Assembly (NCBI GenBank): GCA_002105175.1
Contig: MCGE01000014.1
Coordinates: forward strand, 248,001 to 312,000
Direction: 5' to 3'
DNA: 64,000 bases
Origin: Absidia repens
Taxonomy: Eukaryota; Mucoromycota; Mucoromycetes; Mucorales; Cunninghamellaceae
Shown: piece after piece, positions 34,008-45,373 of the stretch
How the letters are laid out: each line of letters opens with the position of its first letter
Numbering within the stretch: the first letter of the stretch is position 1
Translations under genes and position numbers: made by a program
The notes under the pieces: generated by a model
Told to the model about the DNA's origin: nothing
The model's database searches: none
What the model saw: the letters and a program-made list of their open reading frames with translations, nothing else

Positions 34008-34635
34008 TTTGTATATTTATGTTGTACTTTTTAATAAACATTTTGATGATTTGATGGAACTTGATATATTTTGAAGTTATATGTTACTTGGTTGTTGGTC
34101 AGGAATTTTTTAGGCGTGATCATAGATATGGGATTGTCTCATCAAAAAAATAAAAATAAAAAAATAAAAATAAAAAAAGGTGGCAGTTATGACAGAAAGT
34201 CAAGATACATACAATACATCAGTTCGAGTTATTAGGTATTGTATATGTTGGCAAGCTGAAGTGTTGATTGGGTCCCTTATTTTAGTTTTACGATGACATG
34301 TGTAGCTTCATCACAAAGTATACGCCGAAAAAGACAATTTTAGAGCTGTCCCTGGAGGACATGACTCAAGATACACCCATTTTGCACTTCCAGTTTCAAG
34401 AAAGCTGTTTGAATTTCAACATTCTCAGGCTTTCAAAAATTTGATCTAACAACGGGTATCAAAGAGAGGGAAGACTGCTGAGGTGCTGGGTTTGAGGGCA
34501 TGGAATTAGACATCGCTGATCATTTACCACTTCAGCGGGCAGTCCCCTGGGCTCATCGGGCTTCAGTTTAGAGGGAGTGGGTTATAAAACCATAAGCAAA
34601 GGAAATAAAAAAAAAATAAAGAACTAGGTGTATAC

Positions 34636-34666
34636 GCTATGTCCAGCCAAGCGGCACGGACATAGC
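34636..34666. other. Perfect 9-bp stem-loop
   Basis: GCTATGTCC (34636-34644) and GGACATAGC (34658-34666) are exact inverted repeats around a 13-nt loop. An AATAAA-like sequence follows 7 nt later (TAATAAAG), so it could mark a transcript end. A second inverted repeat, ATACAATAC/GTATTGTAT, lies at 34209-34244. No RNA family was recognised. Confidence 0.4.
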
Positions 34667-34909
34667 TTGACTAATAAAGTAGGGAAATAATGATACTAAG
34701 GTGAAAACAAAATTGGGTCGTTATTGTGGATAATATCGTTGTTATGATGTGTGTCGCTATGCTATATATAGCAAGACATTAAACTTTTGGTACATTATTT
34801 TGTATTTCTTCTTCAGCGAAATGAAAAGGTTATCGAAAAAAAAGTCAGGGAAATTGTCAGAACTGCAGCCTCACAAATAGATCTCATACAAACGATATGA
34901 AACTGAAAG

Positions 34910-35520
34910 TTTTCAAAATCCGCCCACGTGAAATTTTAACCTTCCTACATTTTTACTTTTCCGCTCTCTCTTTCGTTTCATTTTTTTTTTCTTCTTCTTT
35001 TTTCATCTCCATTCAACTTCTTTGAGGTTATGGCGATCTTAGATTAGTGTCAGGACTAGTTAAGAAGTGGCTTCAGCTCAGGGATTACAAGGTGCATGGG
35101 GACCCTTCCATTTTGGAATCAGGATTTAGAACCACAATTAGTTGACTCGTTTGAGTCTTCATTAGCTTAGTTTAGTATTCGTTTCTTATATTTTGGATAT
35201 AAAATAAAAGTACGTCTATTTTTATGTGCTTCAGTGAAAATTTTCCCATAAGTCTCTTCCATGTTTTGTGTAACAGATGTCTTTTTTATTACCATTAACT
35301 CTTTGAACTATATTGACCGTTGTTGTGATCCAATAAAGATATCTATATATTTCATCTATATATTTCATCTATCCTGTCATATCTGCCTTGTACAGTATAG
35401 CACTTTCCTGTTACAATCGTCACTTTAGTTTTGTGTTAGTTTAGTGTTAGTTTAGTGTTGACCATCCTTCAGATATCCCAACAGTCTCCCTCATGCTACC
35501 CAATAGATCGCTTGTAATAT
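34910..35520 (+). repeat. Dispersed element family, copy C
   Basis: Begins with AATCCGCCCACGTGAAA, a pyrimidine tract, then TTGAGGTTATGGCGATCTTAG, GTGTCAGGACTAGTTAAGAAG and CAGCTCAGGGATTACAAGG. The tail has AATAAA-type signals and a GTGTTGACCATCCTTCAGAT block shared with the other copies. The short unit TTTAGTGTTAG is tandemly repeated near 35430-35460. Confidence 0.85.
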
Positions 35521-36344
35521 GTTTAAAATGTGGGTGATTTACTCCTAGGGGTAGGTAATTCGTTGGGTAGTTTTACTGTTTTTACTTCTACAAAATGCTA
35601 TCTCTCACCTATATAATAAGGAATCCCATCCCCGAACTTTCATCCAACCTCACCCATTCCCCTACACCCAAAATACATTATGCCTAGGGGAGTCCAATAA
35701 ATATATCGATATACGAATTACGATATTTTATGATATTCTGTGTATCGTTCATGTGGGTCCATACTGCATATGGACTACATGAAACTAAATAAACTGGGAC
35801 CAAGCACCATATTTCCCACTTCAGTCATTAATACCGGCTCCTGTATGCGGTAGATCAATTTAATCATGGCAGATAGCTTATGACTAAAAAATGGAATGAA
35901 GAAAGACTGTCTGCTAGTCAAAGAAGAAAATATATTGGTAAGGGAATAAAAAAAAAGGGGAATATTATATGGTGGAAAAATAATACTTGTGTATCAAGGT
36001 CCGTAAAAAGAAGAGGAATGATTGAAATGTGCGCTTGTTGTTTACTGACACAAGGGTGAAGAATAAATAAAAAAAAAAAAAAAAAGAAGGGAATAAAAAT
36101 GAATCGAAGAGTGGTGAAAGAGGGAATAAATTGAATGATGATGAAAGAAGGAAGGAGAACGGTGTTAATGTATGTAAGAAAAAACGTGGAACTAAGGGTG
36201 TGACAAATGGTATTTGCATATAACAGCCAATCCCGTCAAAAAACGAAAAGCTTGGGCTGGTGCTGATTTTGTTATCCACCCTTCTCACAGTATAATAGAT
36301 AACACTAACATGAAGCTTCAATCATAAAGGTTCTTAAAATTGTA

Positions 36345-36869
36345 CTATAACTTGGGTAAATCTAATGATATTCTCACTTTCATTGTAACAAGGAATATAG
36401 TGCAGGTAGTAGGAGGAAGATATAGTGAGAAATCTGAAGGATGGTCAGCGATAATATAACAAGACAATTGTAAAAAGTGATATGATATAGTGACTGTACA
36501 GAGCATGAGAACGGCTAAAGGAATATATTTTATTGAAGTATAACAATAGTCAACACTAATCAAAAGGATGATGACAGTAGAAAAGGGATCTATTCCACAA
36601 GACATGAAAAAGAATATTGAGACAATTTTCGTTGAGGTATGTAAAAGAGGAATATTTTATTCAGTTGTAGATAAAAAATTATGGACAAACGACTAAACTA
36701 AGCTAATGATGGCTCCAAAAAGCCAACTAAAGGTGCCTTCCGATCCTAAATCCAAAATGAAAGGGGTTTCCCATGCATCTTGTAATCCCTGAGATGAAAA
36801 CCCTTCTAAACTAGTCCTGACGCTAATCTAAGTCCACCATAACCCTAAAAAAGTTGAAATGTTGGAGAG

Positions 36870-36920
<51 letters not shown>

Positions 36921-36992
36921 AGAAAAGAAAGAGGCCAGAAAAAAAAAATTGGGAGAAAATAAAAAAATCAGGTGGGCGGGATGTGAAATATT
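36345..36992 (-). repeat. Dispersed element family, copy D (reverse)
   Basis: Reverse-complement copy. The 5' end is CAGGTGGGCGGGAT on + (about 36970-36982), followed inward by an expanded A43 tract where other copies have a mixed pyrimidine stretch. The core has CTAAACTAGTCCTGACGCTAA, CATGCATCTTGTAATCCCTGA and AAATGAAAGGGGTTTCCC. The tail has TATTTTATT modules near 36524 and 36654. Confidence 0.85.
36870..36912. repeat. Poly-A tract, 43 bp, inside element copy D
   Basis: Lies where sister copies carry a mixed T/C tract of 60-90 nt. It therefore looks like an expansion of the element's own pyrimidine tract on the opposite strand. Confidence 0.93.
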
Positions 36993-38479
36993 TTCCGTGG
37001 CTCTCCCTGAGCTGCACAGTTCTGATTTTGTGACCCACCTCATTTAGTCGTCATATTGAGACTTATGATATGGAGTCGTCATTGCTTAACTTTTAGTTGT
37101 GATAGTTTATAACTAGATCTGAATAAAATAGGTCTTGCCATTTCTACGGCTGCTCTTTGAAAGTCAAAAAAAAAAAAGGAATTTGGTATAAAACAGCTAA
37201 GCAAAATCTTGGTGGCCAGCACCCTTTCTAATGGGATGCATTGTATGTGTGTTTTGGATAAAACAGGCTTAAAAAAAGCTGCATTGAGTATTTCTTTCGA
37301 CCTCTGCCATTTTGCACTTGGACAACCCTTTGAAGCTCAATCTAGGTAATCGGCGTTTTCATCAGAGGATGACGACAATGGAAGACATGTTCAAGAAACT
37401 CCATGAAATTTATAGTAGTTGAACTTTCCCTATGACCATTTTATTTTTTATATACGACTACCATAACCCTGCTCAGTAATGTATTCAGGGGGGGACAGAG
37501 AACGGATGTACCTCAATATTCATTATATCACATGATAAGCTACCAACTGGGAAGGCAATAAAGCCTTTTATGGTATTCTTATTTTAGCCTCGATATGGTC
37601 TAGTCAAACTGATACTAAACAGCAAGTTTGACATCCAGTAACGATGTATTCATTCGAAAACGGATCAATATAATATCAGTCAAAAATATTTGTCAAAATA
37701 GTGTGACCATAGCACACAAATAATATAATACTTACTCGTGCACCGACATTGATGATAATAAAAACAATGCAGCATGTTCAGGGCGCCTTTTCAATGTTGT
37801 AAATAGATAACACAAGTATCCATATAGACTATTGGAATATGTAACTGCTTGCATTGCAATGCCCTTGTTTTTAATTCATTGTATAAATAAATATATACGT
37901 GACACAAATGTACGGTATCATACCGAGTTTTTGAATACACATTCATTGTCTTTGTCCCATTCAGATTTCTATGCTTTCGATTTAAACCACTAAACGTCGT
38001 CATAAGGAACCATTTATTGGCCCCTTTTTTCAAATTCCGTACCCTTTAATTTTTTTTTAAATAACTGATGCATAATGCGTATGTGACTGAAATTAGGAGT
38101 GATGGAACGACAATGGTGATGGTGATATGTTAACTTCTCATTCTCTCATCGATTACATTGAAGTATGTAGATATCAAGATTTATTTTTCAGTGCAAAAAT
38201 AAAAAATCTCACGACCTTGTAGAAAGCTGGTTTCCTTACGTCATGGTGATCTTAAGGAAAAAAAAAAAAGCACCTCCACGTGATGCCTTCCATGAGCCGC
38301 AGGAGCTGTAAAGTGAGTAGACGGAAAACTTTATCCAGTTATCTTGGTCATACAAATGCCATTTTCGGTATTTTTTTCTCTATCTCTCTTGATTCTCCCC
38401 TTTAAATAAATTAGAAATATATCTATAAGTTTGCATTTGTACTCTTTCTTCCCTCTTTTTTTCTTATTTGTTTTTTTGA

Positions 38480-40204
38480 ATGATGAACTCTTTTTCCCAG
38501 AAGAGTGAAAATAAACCAATAACGACTGCCCACTCTATACAGCAGCAAAATCAACCACCATGTCCGTTACTCGTGCCTTATGGAGCTATTCCAAAATACA
38601 AGAAAGATAAGAGACGTAGAAAAGCACTTTCTTCCCAAAAATTTAACCATGTACGTAGTTTGTAAAAAATAAAAATAAAAATATCATTATACAACTGAGA
38701 CTCAACCCCTCCCCATTTTTCATTTTCATAGAACCTAGAACACCCACCATCAGTTTTGGCTCCTTACCCCTTTTTTCAACTTGCACTTTCATCCTCTCCT
38801 TCGTTTCTAACTTCATTGGCCCATAAATGGTTTATCCATCCTACCTTGAAAAAAAAAACTACCAAGCTGGCAGCCTTAGCGGAGAACGAAAAGCATTCGA
38901 CTGTCTCACCTGTTGGATTTATGCCTAGGACACTTCCACCTACAACCGACATGGCCTATTTATCTTCTTTGAAGGTCTCAGCGCCAATGGATATTCACAA
39001 CCACGCCCACGATCATCAGCAGGATGCATCCTCCTCATTATCTTCCTTTTCTTCATCCTCATCATCATCGTTAGAAGACACTTGCAGTTTTAATACTAAT
39101 GATTCTTGGAATGATTCCAGCATATTGGCGAAAGAAACCGACTATTCAACTTCATCTCACTATTACAACAGCACAAACAGCAAAACGGCATCTACTTTAT
39201 CCGGATTATTATGTGAACATTATGTACAGTCACAACTCATGATAATGACAATGATGGATTATGATGCCAGCGATGATGCTGATGTAGAAAATGATGCTGA
39301 TGGCTGCCCCGTGACTTGTCCAAGCTTAACACCCACTTCGACATCAAATACTAGCGCCAGTAGTACAAGCAGCAGTACGAGTACCACGGACACCTCCCTG
39401 CTAGATACCCTGATATACCCATTCTCCTCTTCTCCTTGTACTTTTGACAATAAAATATTCGATACTACTACAACAGATCCATCAGCAACAATATTATCAT
39501 CAACTGTCTCGACTGCTTCAAACAACAAGGATTCACCAAATGAGACTACACCTATCGACGTACCTCTTTCCACCTTCCGTATGTTTCGAGCCCGTGACGA
39601 CGAAAACGACAATGATAAAGAGAATATCGTTTGGAATGAAAGTATATCCCTCTGTAATGAATATGATGACACCATGGGTAACGATAGGTGCTTTGGGTCA
39701 TGCGATAACGATAATCATTCTCAATGTGATGAGAAAAAAAATCGAACTAATGGCACTATTCCCACCATCACCGAGGAAATGCATCAACATCAAAATGATA
39801 TAGTCTACAGTGGAAAAGAAGCGCTATTGGAAAATAGTTGGGCTAATTGGCAAAAAGCGTGGCAAGGAAAACAATGGGTCCTTTCGATGTCAGAACAAGA
39901 TGAAAAAAAGGATGATTGTTTACCCCGAACCTCAGATCAAAGAATAGTGACCAACCCTAACCCTACACCATCTTCTGTGCCACCCTCTCCTCCTCCTCCT
40001 ATCGCCTTGAACAAATCTAGAGAACCTCGTGTTAATTCCGCTCATCTTCGTATGCTTGTTGCCGAAGTCAATATGATGCGAGCAGATAAAATCGTTGGCC
40101 CCTTGCGACCTAGAAATTATTTACCAAAGCGTAACGACCCCATTCCATCTTCCCACTGTCGTCTTACCCCTAGTCCCCTTTCCTTCAATTTTGTTTCAGA
40201 ATAA
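38480..40204 (+). CDS. Low-complexity Ser/Thr/Asp-rich protein with conserved C-terminal motif
   Basis: Two exons (38480-38650, 38732-40204) join in frame through an 81-nt intron and give 547 residues. Most of the chain is Ser-, Thr-, Asp- and Asn-rich and probably disordered. A basic patch YKKDKRRRKALSSQKF near residue 40 could be a nuclear signal. A KEN-box-like NDKENIVW lies at about 39614-39631. Near the C terminus, HLRMLVAEVNMMRADKIVG then LRPRNYLPKRNDP resembles a short motif seen in many uncharacterised fungal proteins. I do not recognise a function. KEN and RxxL-type degrons would suit a cell-cycle-regulated protein, but this is speculation from short motifs. Start alternatives are the two adjacent ATGs. 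Confidence 0.75.
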
Positions 40205-40544
40205 TAAAACAAAGTAAAGTAAACTCTTATTCTTGTATTAACACAAGTGGAACTTAGTACCGTCTCTAATCTGCTTTCCGATTGGTTGATTTTTCCATGC
40301 TTATCTTTAACGTTATGGTGAAAAAAGTGTCTGGAAATTTCCCGTTTTTTGCTTCTAGCTCTTCAACCATGCATGTACAGTTCTGAATCTCTTAATGAAA
40401 AACACTCCCCTATTATGAACGCACCTTTTCTACACATCTAATATTGGTAGACTGCGGCTGTGTCGCTCACATAGGAGACTCTTTGATCGCTTGTAAAAGG
40501 ATACGAAAGCAACAGCTGCAGTTTAGTGAGTGAGAGACCATATA

Positions 40545-41010
40545 TTTCAAATCCCGCCCACCTGATTTTTTTTTCCTTTTTTTTTTTTCCTTTTTTTTTC
40601 CCTTCACTAATTAACTACTTTGAGGTTATGGTGATCTTAGATTAGTGTCAGGTCTAGTTTAAAAAGGGGGTTCACCTCAGGGATCACAAGACGCATGGGG
40701 AAATCCTTTCAATTTGGATCCAGGATCTACAACCACCATTAGTTGACTTTTTAAAATCTTCATTTACTTTGCTTAGTGATAGTTTAGTAGTAGCTTGTAT
40801 TTACATTTAAATAATATATGTCTATTTATACATGCTTCGATGAAAATTGTCCTTTAGTCTCTTACTGTCTTGTATAATAAATCCCGTTTCTACTACTCCA
40901 CCCTTTTTTTATCATTGTTGATCAAAGATGGTATTTTATCCCATCCCACTACCCCAACTGCCATCCTTACTCTATTACCATTACACTCCATCCACCCCCC
41001 CGCTAAGCTC
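40545..41010 (+). repeat. Dispersed element family, copy E
   Basis: Starts TTTCAAATCCCGCCCACCTGA, then T/C tracts, TTTGAGGTTATGGTGATCTTAG, GTGTCAGGTCTAGTTTAAAAAG and CAGGGATCACAAGACGCATG. The tail resembles copy C (CTTCGATGAAAATTGTCC), and its right end fades near 40.9-41.0 kb. Confidence 0.82.
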
Positions 41011-42049
41011 AATCGCCAACATTTCGTCAAATTATCCCCATTTGTAATCATTACGTGATGACTCACCTAGCTATAGAAAAAAGTCTAAATATGGCGTGTT
41101 TAAATAATCATAATCAAATATATCATTTATTTGTACCTATTGTTTTCTATTTCAGTATGATATTTTTGTATGTTGCCTTTTATTATTGGTTTATTATTGG
41201 TTTCGAAAGCTGTAGCGGGTATCGGTTGATATCCATCTGATATAACTTTGGATGACTTTCAGGCTAATCTTTAGCGGTTTTATTGAATTTCTTAAGAGTA
41301 TAAGGGGACCTTTTTCCGTGTGTAAGAGTTGGTGGCAAAGAGATTGGATGGAAAAAATGACATGAATGGGATGTGCATTTAACCAGGAAGCGATTCCAAG
41401 GGAATTTGGTTAGTTGAGGGGTTCTGAGGGGGCAAAGTGGGTTTAATGGATAAGTTAGAAAGCTCGTGTTTGATAAGGCCGTCATAAAAGAGCCGCAATA
41501 ACGACTTCACTCGTTATATAAATAGGCCAAGGTACGGTTAATAGGTTCATGAAAATGCATATTTTATATGAAGGACTATGGTAGATACTACAATAAAGGG
41601 CGGGGTACATTGTACTGCAACAATGTGAATATATGTACAGTACTGTAGATAGAGAAGAAAAAAGTAGTCAAATACAATCAAATGATATAATTAAATAGCC
41701 TTTTATTGGATAGAATAAAGTTGCTTTCCTATATTTAAGGTACTAATTGATTAGGTAAAATGTGATATAGTTAATCAAGTAATTGAGGGACAATAGCAAT
41801 GGGTAATGGTTGGTATTGTCTGAGTGTATATATATTGGAATGGTGGCTACAAGTAGACACAGTACCATCTAGATGGTATCTTGAATTATGTGCATCAAAG
41901 GTGGAGTTGTATAGATGGTTTCATACGCATAACATATATTCGTTTTGTCTGTAGCCAGTAGTACGGCACAAGAGATTTATTGATTGGTAGTATGAAGGCG
42001 ACTGGTAGGATATTTAAAGAATGGTTATACAAGACATGAAAAAGTTTAA

Positions 42050-42727
42050 AACGTAATTTGAATAAAAGTCAACATTAATCTAAAGGCACACTTTATTGAA
42101 GGAAATCGGTAAATACCAAAACTAAAGGCGGGGCGGTTCATTGTAACAAGGGATTCAATGAAAAATTTTATTGGGCACAGCATGAGAGGAGTCAAAAGTG
42201 TGACTTAAAGAATGGTCAACACAAATCCAAAGGGATGAATGTAATAGGGGAGTTAATGCACTATATATATCATGCGAAAGACAAACGGGATATTTTTGAC
42301 TGAAACATAAACGCGGTCAACACTAATCAAAAGTTGTGATGGCCATGAAAAATTAATCTATTGCACAAGATATGAAAGAGGCTAATGGGACAGTCGTCAT
42401 GGAAGCAATTAATAAGGAGACATATTTTATTCATATACAGATACAAATTATAGACAAATTAACATCAAACTAAGTTAAATGAAGATTCTAAAAAGCCAAC
42501 TAATGGTAGTTCTAAATCTTGAATTCAAAATGAAAGGGTTTCCCCATGCATCTTGTAATCCCTGAGCGAAAACCCCTTCTAAACAAGTCCTGACACTAAT
42601 ATAAGTCCACTAGAGCTCCATACGGGCCATAATTGTGAAGAATTAAAGAAGTGAAAAAAAAATAAAGAGAGTGAAAAACAAAAAATGAGGGGAGTAAATA
42701 TTATGTGGGCGGGTTTTGAAAGCTTTC
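42050..42727 (-). repeat. Dispersed element family, copy F (reverse)
   Basis: Reverse copy with its 5' end at GTGGGCGGGTTTTGAAA (about 42710-42726). The core carries CATGCATCTTGTAATCCCTGA and AAATGAAAGGGTTTCCCC. At least three TTTTATT modules (about 42090, 42163 and 42426) alternate with the GTCAACAC block of the other copies. Further diverged fragments may extend left to about 41570. Confidence 0.82.
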
Positions 42728-43374
42728 GGCTTCCCTTGTGCGTTTTTTTTTTTTTTTTTTTTTTTTTGGTGGATATACTTTTGGCAGTTGTTTTTTTTTT
42801 AGATAGACAACACTCAACACCATGCCATATGATCAACATGGTGGTTCTCTTTTTATGACAGCAGTTAGCAGCATAGCACAGTGAATGAAGCCAAAAACTG
42901 AAAAAGCACATCTTGTCTAAAACGGTGTTTGCTTTGGTGATTGGTGGTAAAAAATAATTAGTTATTAATTTGACAGGCATCTTTGGTCGTGTTGAAGCAT
43001 TCTGGATGATTGGTGTTGACTTTTCAGAAAACATAATTTTGGGTAATTGAGCACATTCGGGGCACAACACCGATTTGGTGTAACAGACCTGTCACAATAA
43101 AGGTTTAGTTCCACTGGACATGATAGTCCAAGTTAAAAAGAACCAAAATTAGGTAATATTAAAAATAAAATAAACACCATACACGTAAAAAATCAGGGAA
43201 ACGAATCATATATTTGTTGAAACAAAATAAAACAATAAGGATAATGAGTCCATATTGTTATAATTTTTTATTGAAGAGGGAAAATACAGTTATATGTAAA
43301 AAATAAATAAACAGGTACAAGAATAATAAAAAAAGATATTGTTATTTTTGTAGAATTGGTATGTACACATCCAT

Positions 43375-43780
43375 TTAGAATTGGAAACCAGTTTCCTTGG
43401 AGTAGAGTTCTTCAGCTTCCTTCTTGGCGTGGTGCTTGGCCTTTTCCTTGTCGATCCAGTTCATACCCTTGGATTCAACGAAACCGTCAACAGAGGCAGC
43501 GGCGAAACCAGCGAGGAGTTCCTTGGCGAGAGAGTGGTCGACTTCTTGACCTTCAGCCTTCTTCTTCTTGTTCAAAAGATGGAGAGCTTCGAAACCGGCG
43601 GCACCAGCAAGGAGTTCGTGGGTCCATTCAGACTTGTGTTCTTCCTTGGCTTGTTCGATACCTTGGAGACCTATTAATAAAAAGAGTATGAGTGTGATGG
43701 ACATAAAATATATATATCTATTGTCGGTGAATCAAAGGGATGGAGGACTTACGGTTGTAGGTTTCTTCGTGGTGAGTCAT
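43375..43780 (-). CDS. CipC-like stress-response protein (DUF3759)
   Basis: Two exons (43780-43753, 43670-43375) give 107 residues beginning MTHHEETYNR. The sequence is highly charged and helical, with HELLAGAAGFEALHLL, KELLAGFAAASVDGFVE and DKEKAKHHAKKEAEELY. These match the fungal CipC/DUF3759 family of small abundant cytosolic proteins, first described as induced by the antibiotic concanamycin in Aspergillus. Function is unresolved; expression often rises with stress or hyphal growth. Codon use is biased toward C-ending codons (CTT and AAG rich on the coding strand), like the HSP70 gene here, which suggests high expression. Confidence 0.85.
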
Positions 43781-45373
43781 TATTGATTTGTTATATTATG
43801 TTAAGATGAAGAAAAAAAAAAGTGGACATGCATCAGGGAGGATGGTTTTTATATCTTTTTGGGGTGAGTCCAGGAACAGTCGTAGTTAAAGCAAGTTTAA
43901 AAAATTTGTGTGATAGTTACTATTAATATTCACACTATGATGACACTCATATCGCGTTGGAAATTTTTTTTGGTAAAGATCATCTTTCGTCGTTGCTGTA
44001 CTCCCTCCTTTTTTTTTTTTCTACCCTTCATGGTTTCTTTTCCTTATTTCCCAGCCACAGTCTAAATCATGCCATCTTGTATTAAAAAACAGCCATGCCT
44101 AATTTAGCTTTTGGGCCGCTAATGATGAACAAAAGGCGCATATTTTAATAAACACGTAAAACTGACGAGAGTAGAGGCACTTTTTTTTTAACTGGTAGCA
44201 TTCATGGCTGAGAATCCGGCCTTTTCAGAAAAAAAAAAAAAAAAAAAAGAAAAAAGAGAAAACGTAAGTTGGCATGTCGTGTTGCGCGTTGGTCGCATCA
44301 TCTTTTTTTTTACTGATAGACTCACTGACACACTTTTGATTCCAAGAATGACTTATATTTTTCTGCCAAAATGTATCTTATCGTCATGAGTGTAACATCA
44401 AATAAAAGAAGGGAGAACGCTGGTGGGACAACTTGAAGGTCTATTTTAGTACAAGTGCAGCATTTTTGTTTCTTTCCAATTCACACACATGTCAATGCTG
44501 GTCAACTGGAATAAATCAGACTTGTATATCAATTACCACCATCAGCTTCACTATTATTGTCCGTTGATAGTAATAGTAATAGCATGTAGTTCTTGAAAAA
44601 TTATAAATGAACGGAGGAGATGAATAGCACAACAAATTCAGTTACCAGCTAATTTGACGGAGTTGTGGCGTGCCTGCCCTATAGCCGTCATGACGAAAAA
44701 AATATAGGTCCAGTCCCAGTCTCTTTTATTTTTCAAATCCCGTCGTTAATCTTGCATGCCTGTATGTTGCACTGTAAATATAATCATCAAACAAATAGAC
44801 ATGGGCTGAGGAAAACACACTAAAAAATTAATTCTTGGTTTTGTCAACCAAAAAAGATCCGCTGGGCAATAATGATGACACTGAAAAAAAAACAAGTCGC
44901 ATGAAATTGGTATGCAGAATTGTCACTATGCTAAGAATGGTATCAAAAGAATCATTGGAAGATTTCGGTTATAAGGCACAAATAGAACAGATGTTTGGTA
45001 CTGACATAAAATTTCCCTAGTAAAGACAATATGAAATAATGGTGATAAAAGATGCTAAACATAGTCAATTTTATTTGATGATTTGTAAAATAATATACAT
45101 ATATGTAAATATCAACATGTAAAAGAACACTAGGAAAAGCGGAAAGCAAAGTAAGATGATGTTATTGATAATGATAATAATGATGAAGATAATACATAAA
45201 GTCAACTTTATTTGATAGTTTGTAAAATTATAAGCATGTATAGGAATAAGCCATTGAAAATAAAGACTAATGTGTAGGGCTAAAAACTAGATAACATGAT
45301 GGAAGGAGGAGAGTTCACGTACATAAAAGAGAGGGCGAGGGAACCCAATAAAAAAAGAAAGAAGCATAGCTAG
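43781..45373. other. Intergenic spacer with a diverged duplicated segment
   Basis: Two related segments, near 45055-45108 and 45194-45240, share TTTATTTGAT(G/A)(A/G)TTTGTAAAAT and lie about 135 bp apart, so a small duplication is likely. An open stretch at 44835-45020 (+) contains SKESLEDFGYKAQIEQMFG but has no family or splice support. No other gene was seen. Confidence 0.5.

Larger units (their letters stand above)
34008..38479. other. Gene-poor, repeat-rich spacer
   Basis: Contains element copies C and D, an A43 tract, and two hairpins (34209-34244 and 34636-34666). Several short open stretches are low-complexity or overlap the repeat copies. No splice-supported gene, tRNA or rRNA was recognised. 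Confidence 0.55.
40205..43374. other. Gene-poor spacer with element copies E and F
   Basis: AT-rich and dominated by element copies E and F and their diverged tails. One reverse frame (about 43070-42745) starts near CPECAQLPKIMF, which could be a scrap of a zinc-binding protein, but it runs into the repeat and has no splice support. No gene was called. Confidence 0.5.

Noticed and set aside
35965..36321. 118-codon minus-strand frame
   Set aside because: Dominated by Phe/Ser/Leu from poly-purine runs on +; no motif and next to element copy D.
42579..43070. Minus-strand frame starting near CPECAQLPKIMF
   Set aside because: It runs through a Lys tract into element copy F and has no ATG or partner exon; at most a protein scrap.
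44835..45020. 61-codon plus-strand frame with SKESLEDFGYKAQIEQMFG
   Set aside because: It reads like a protein fragment, but no family, start context or splice partner was found.
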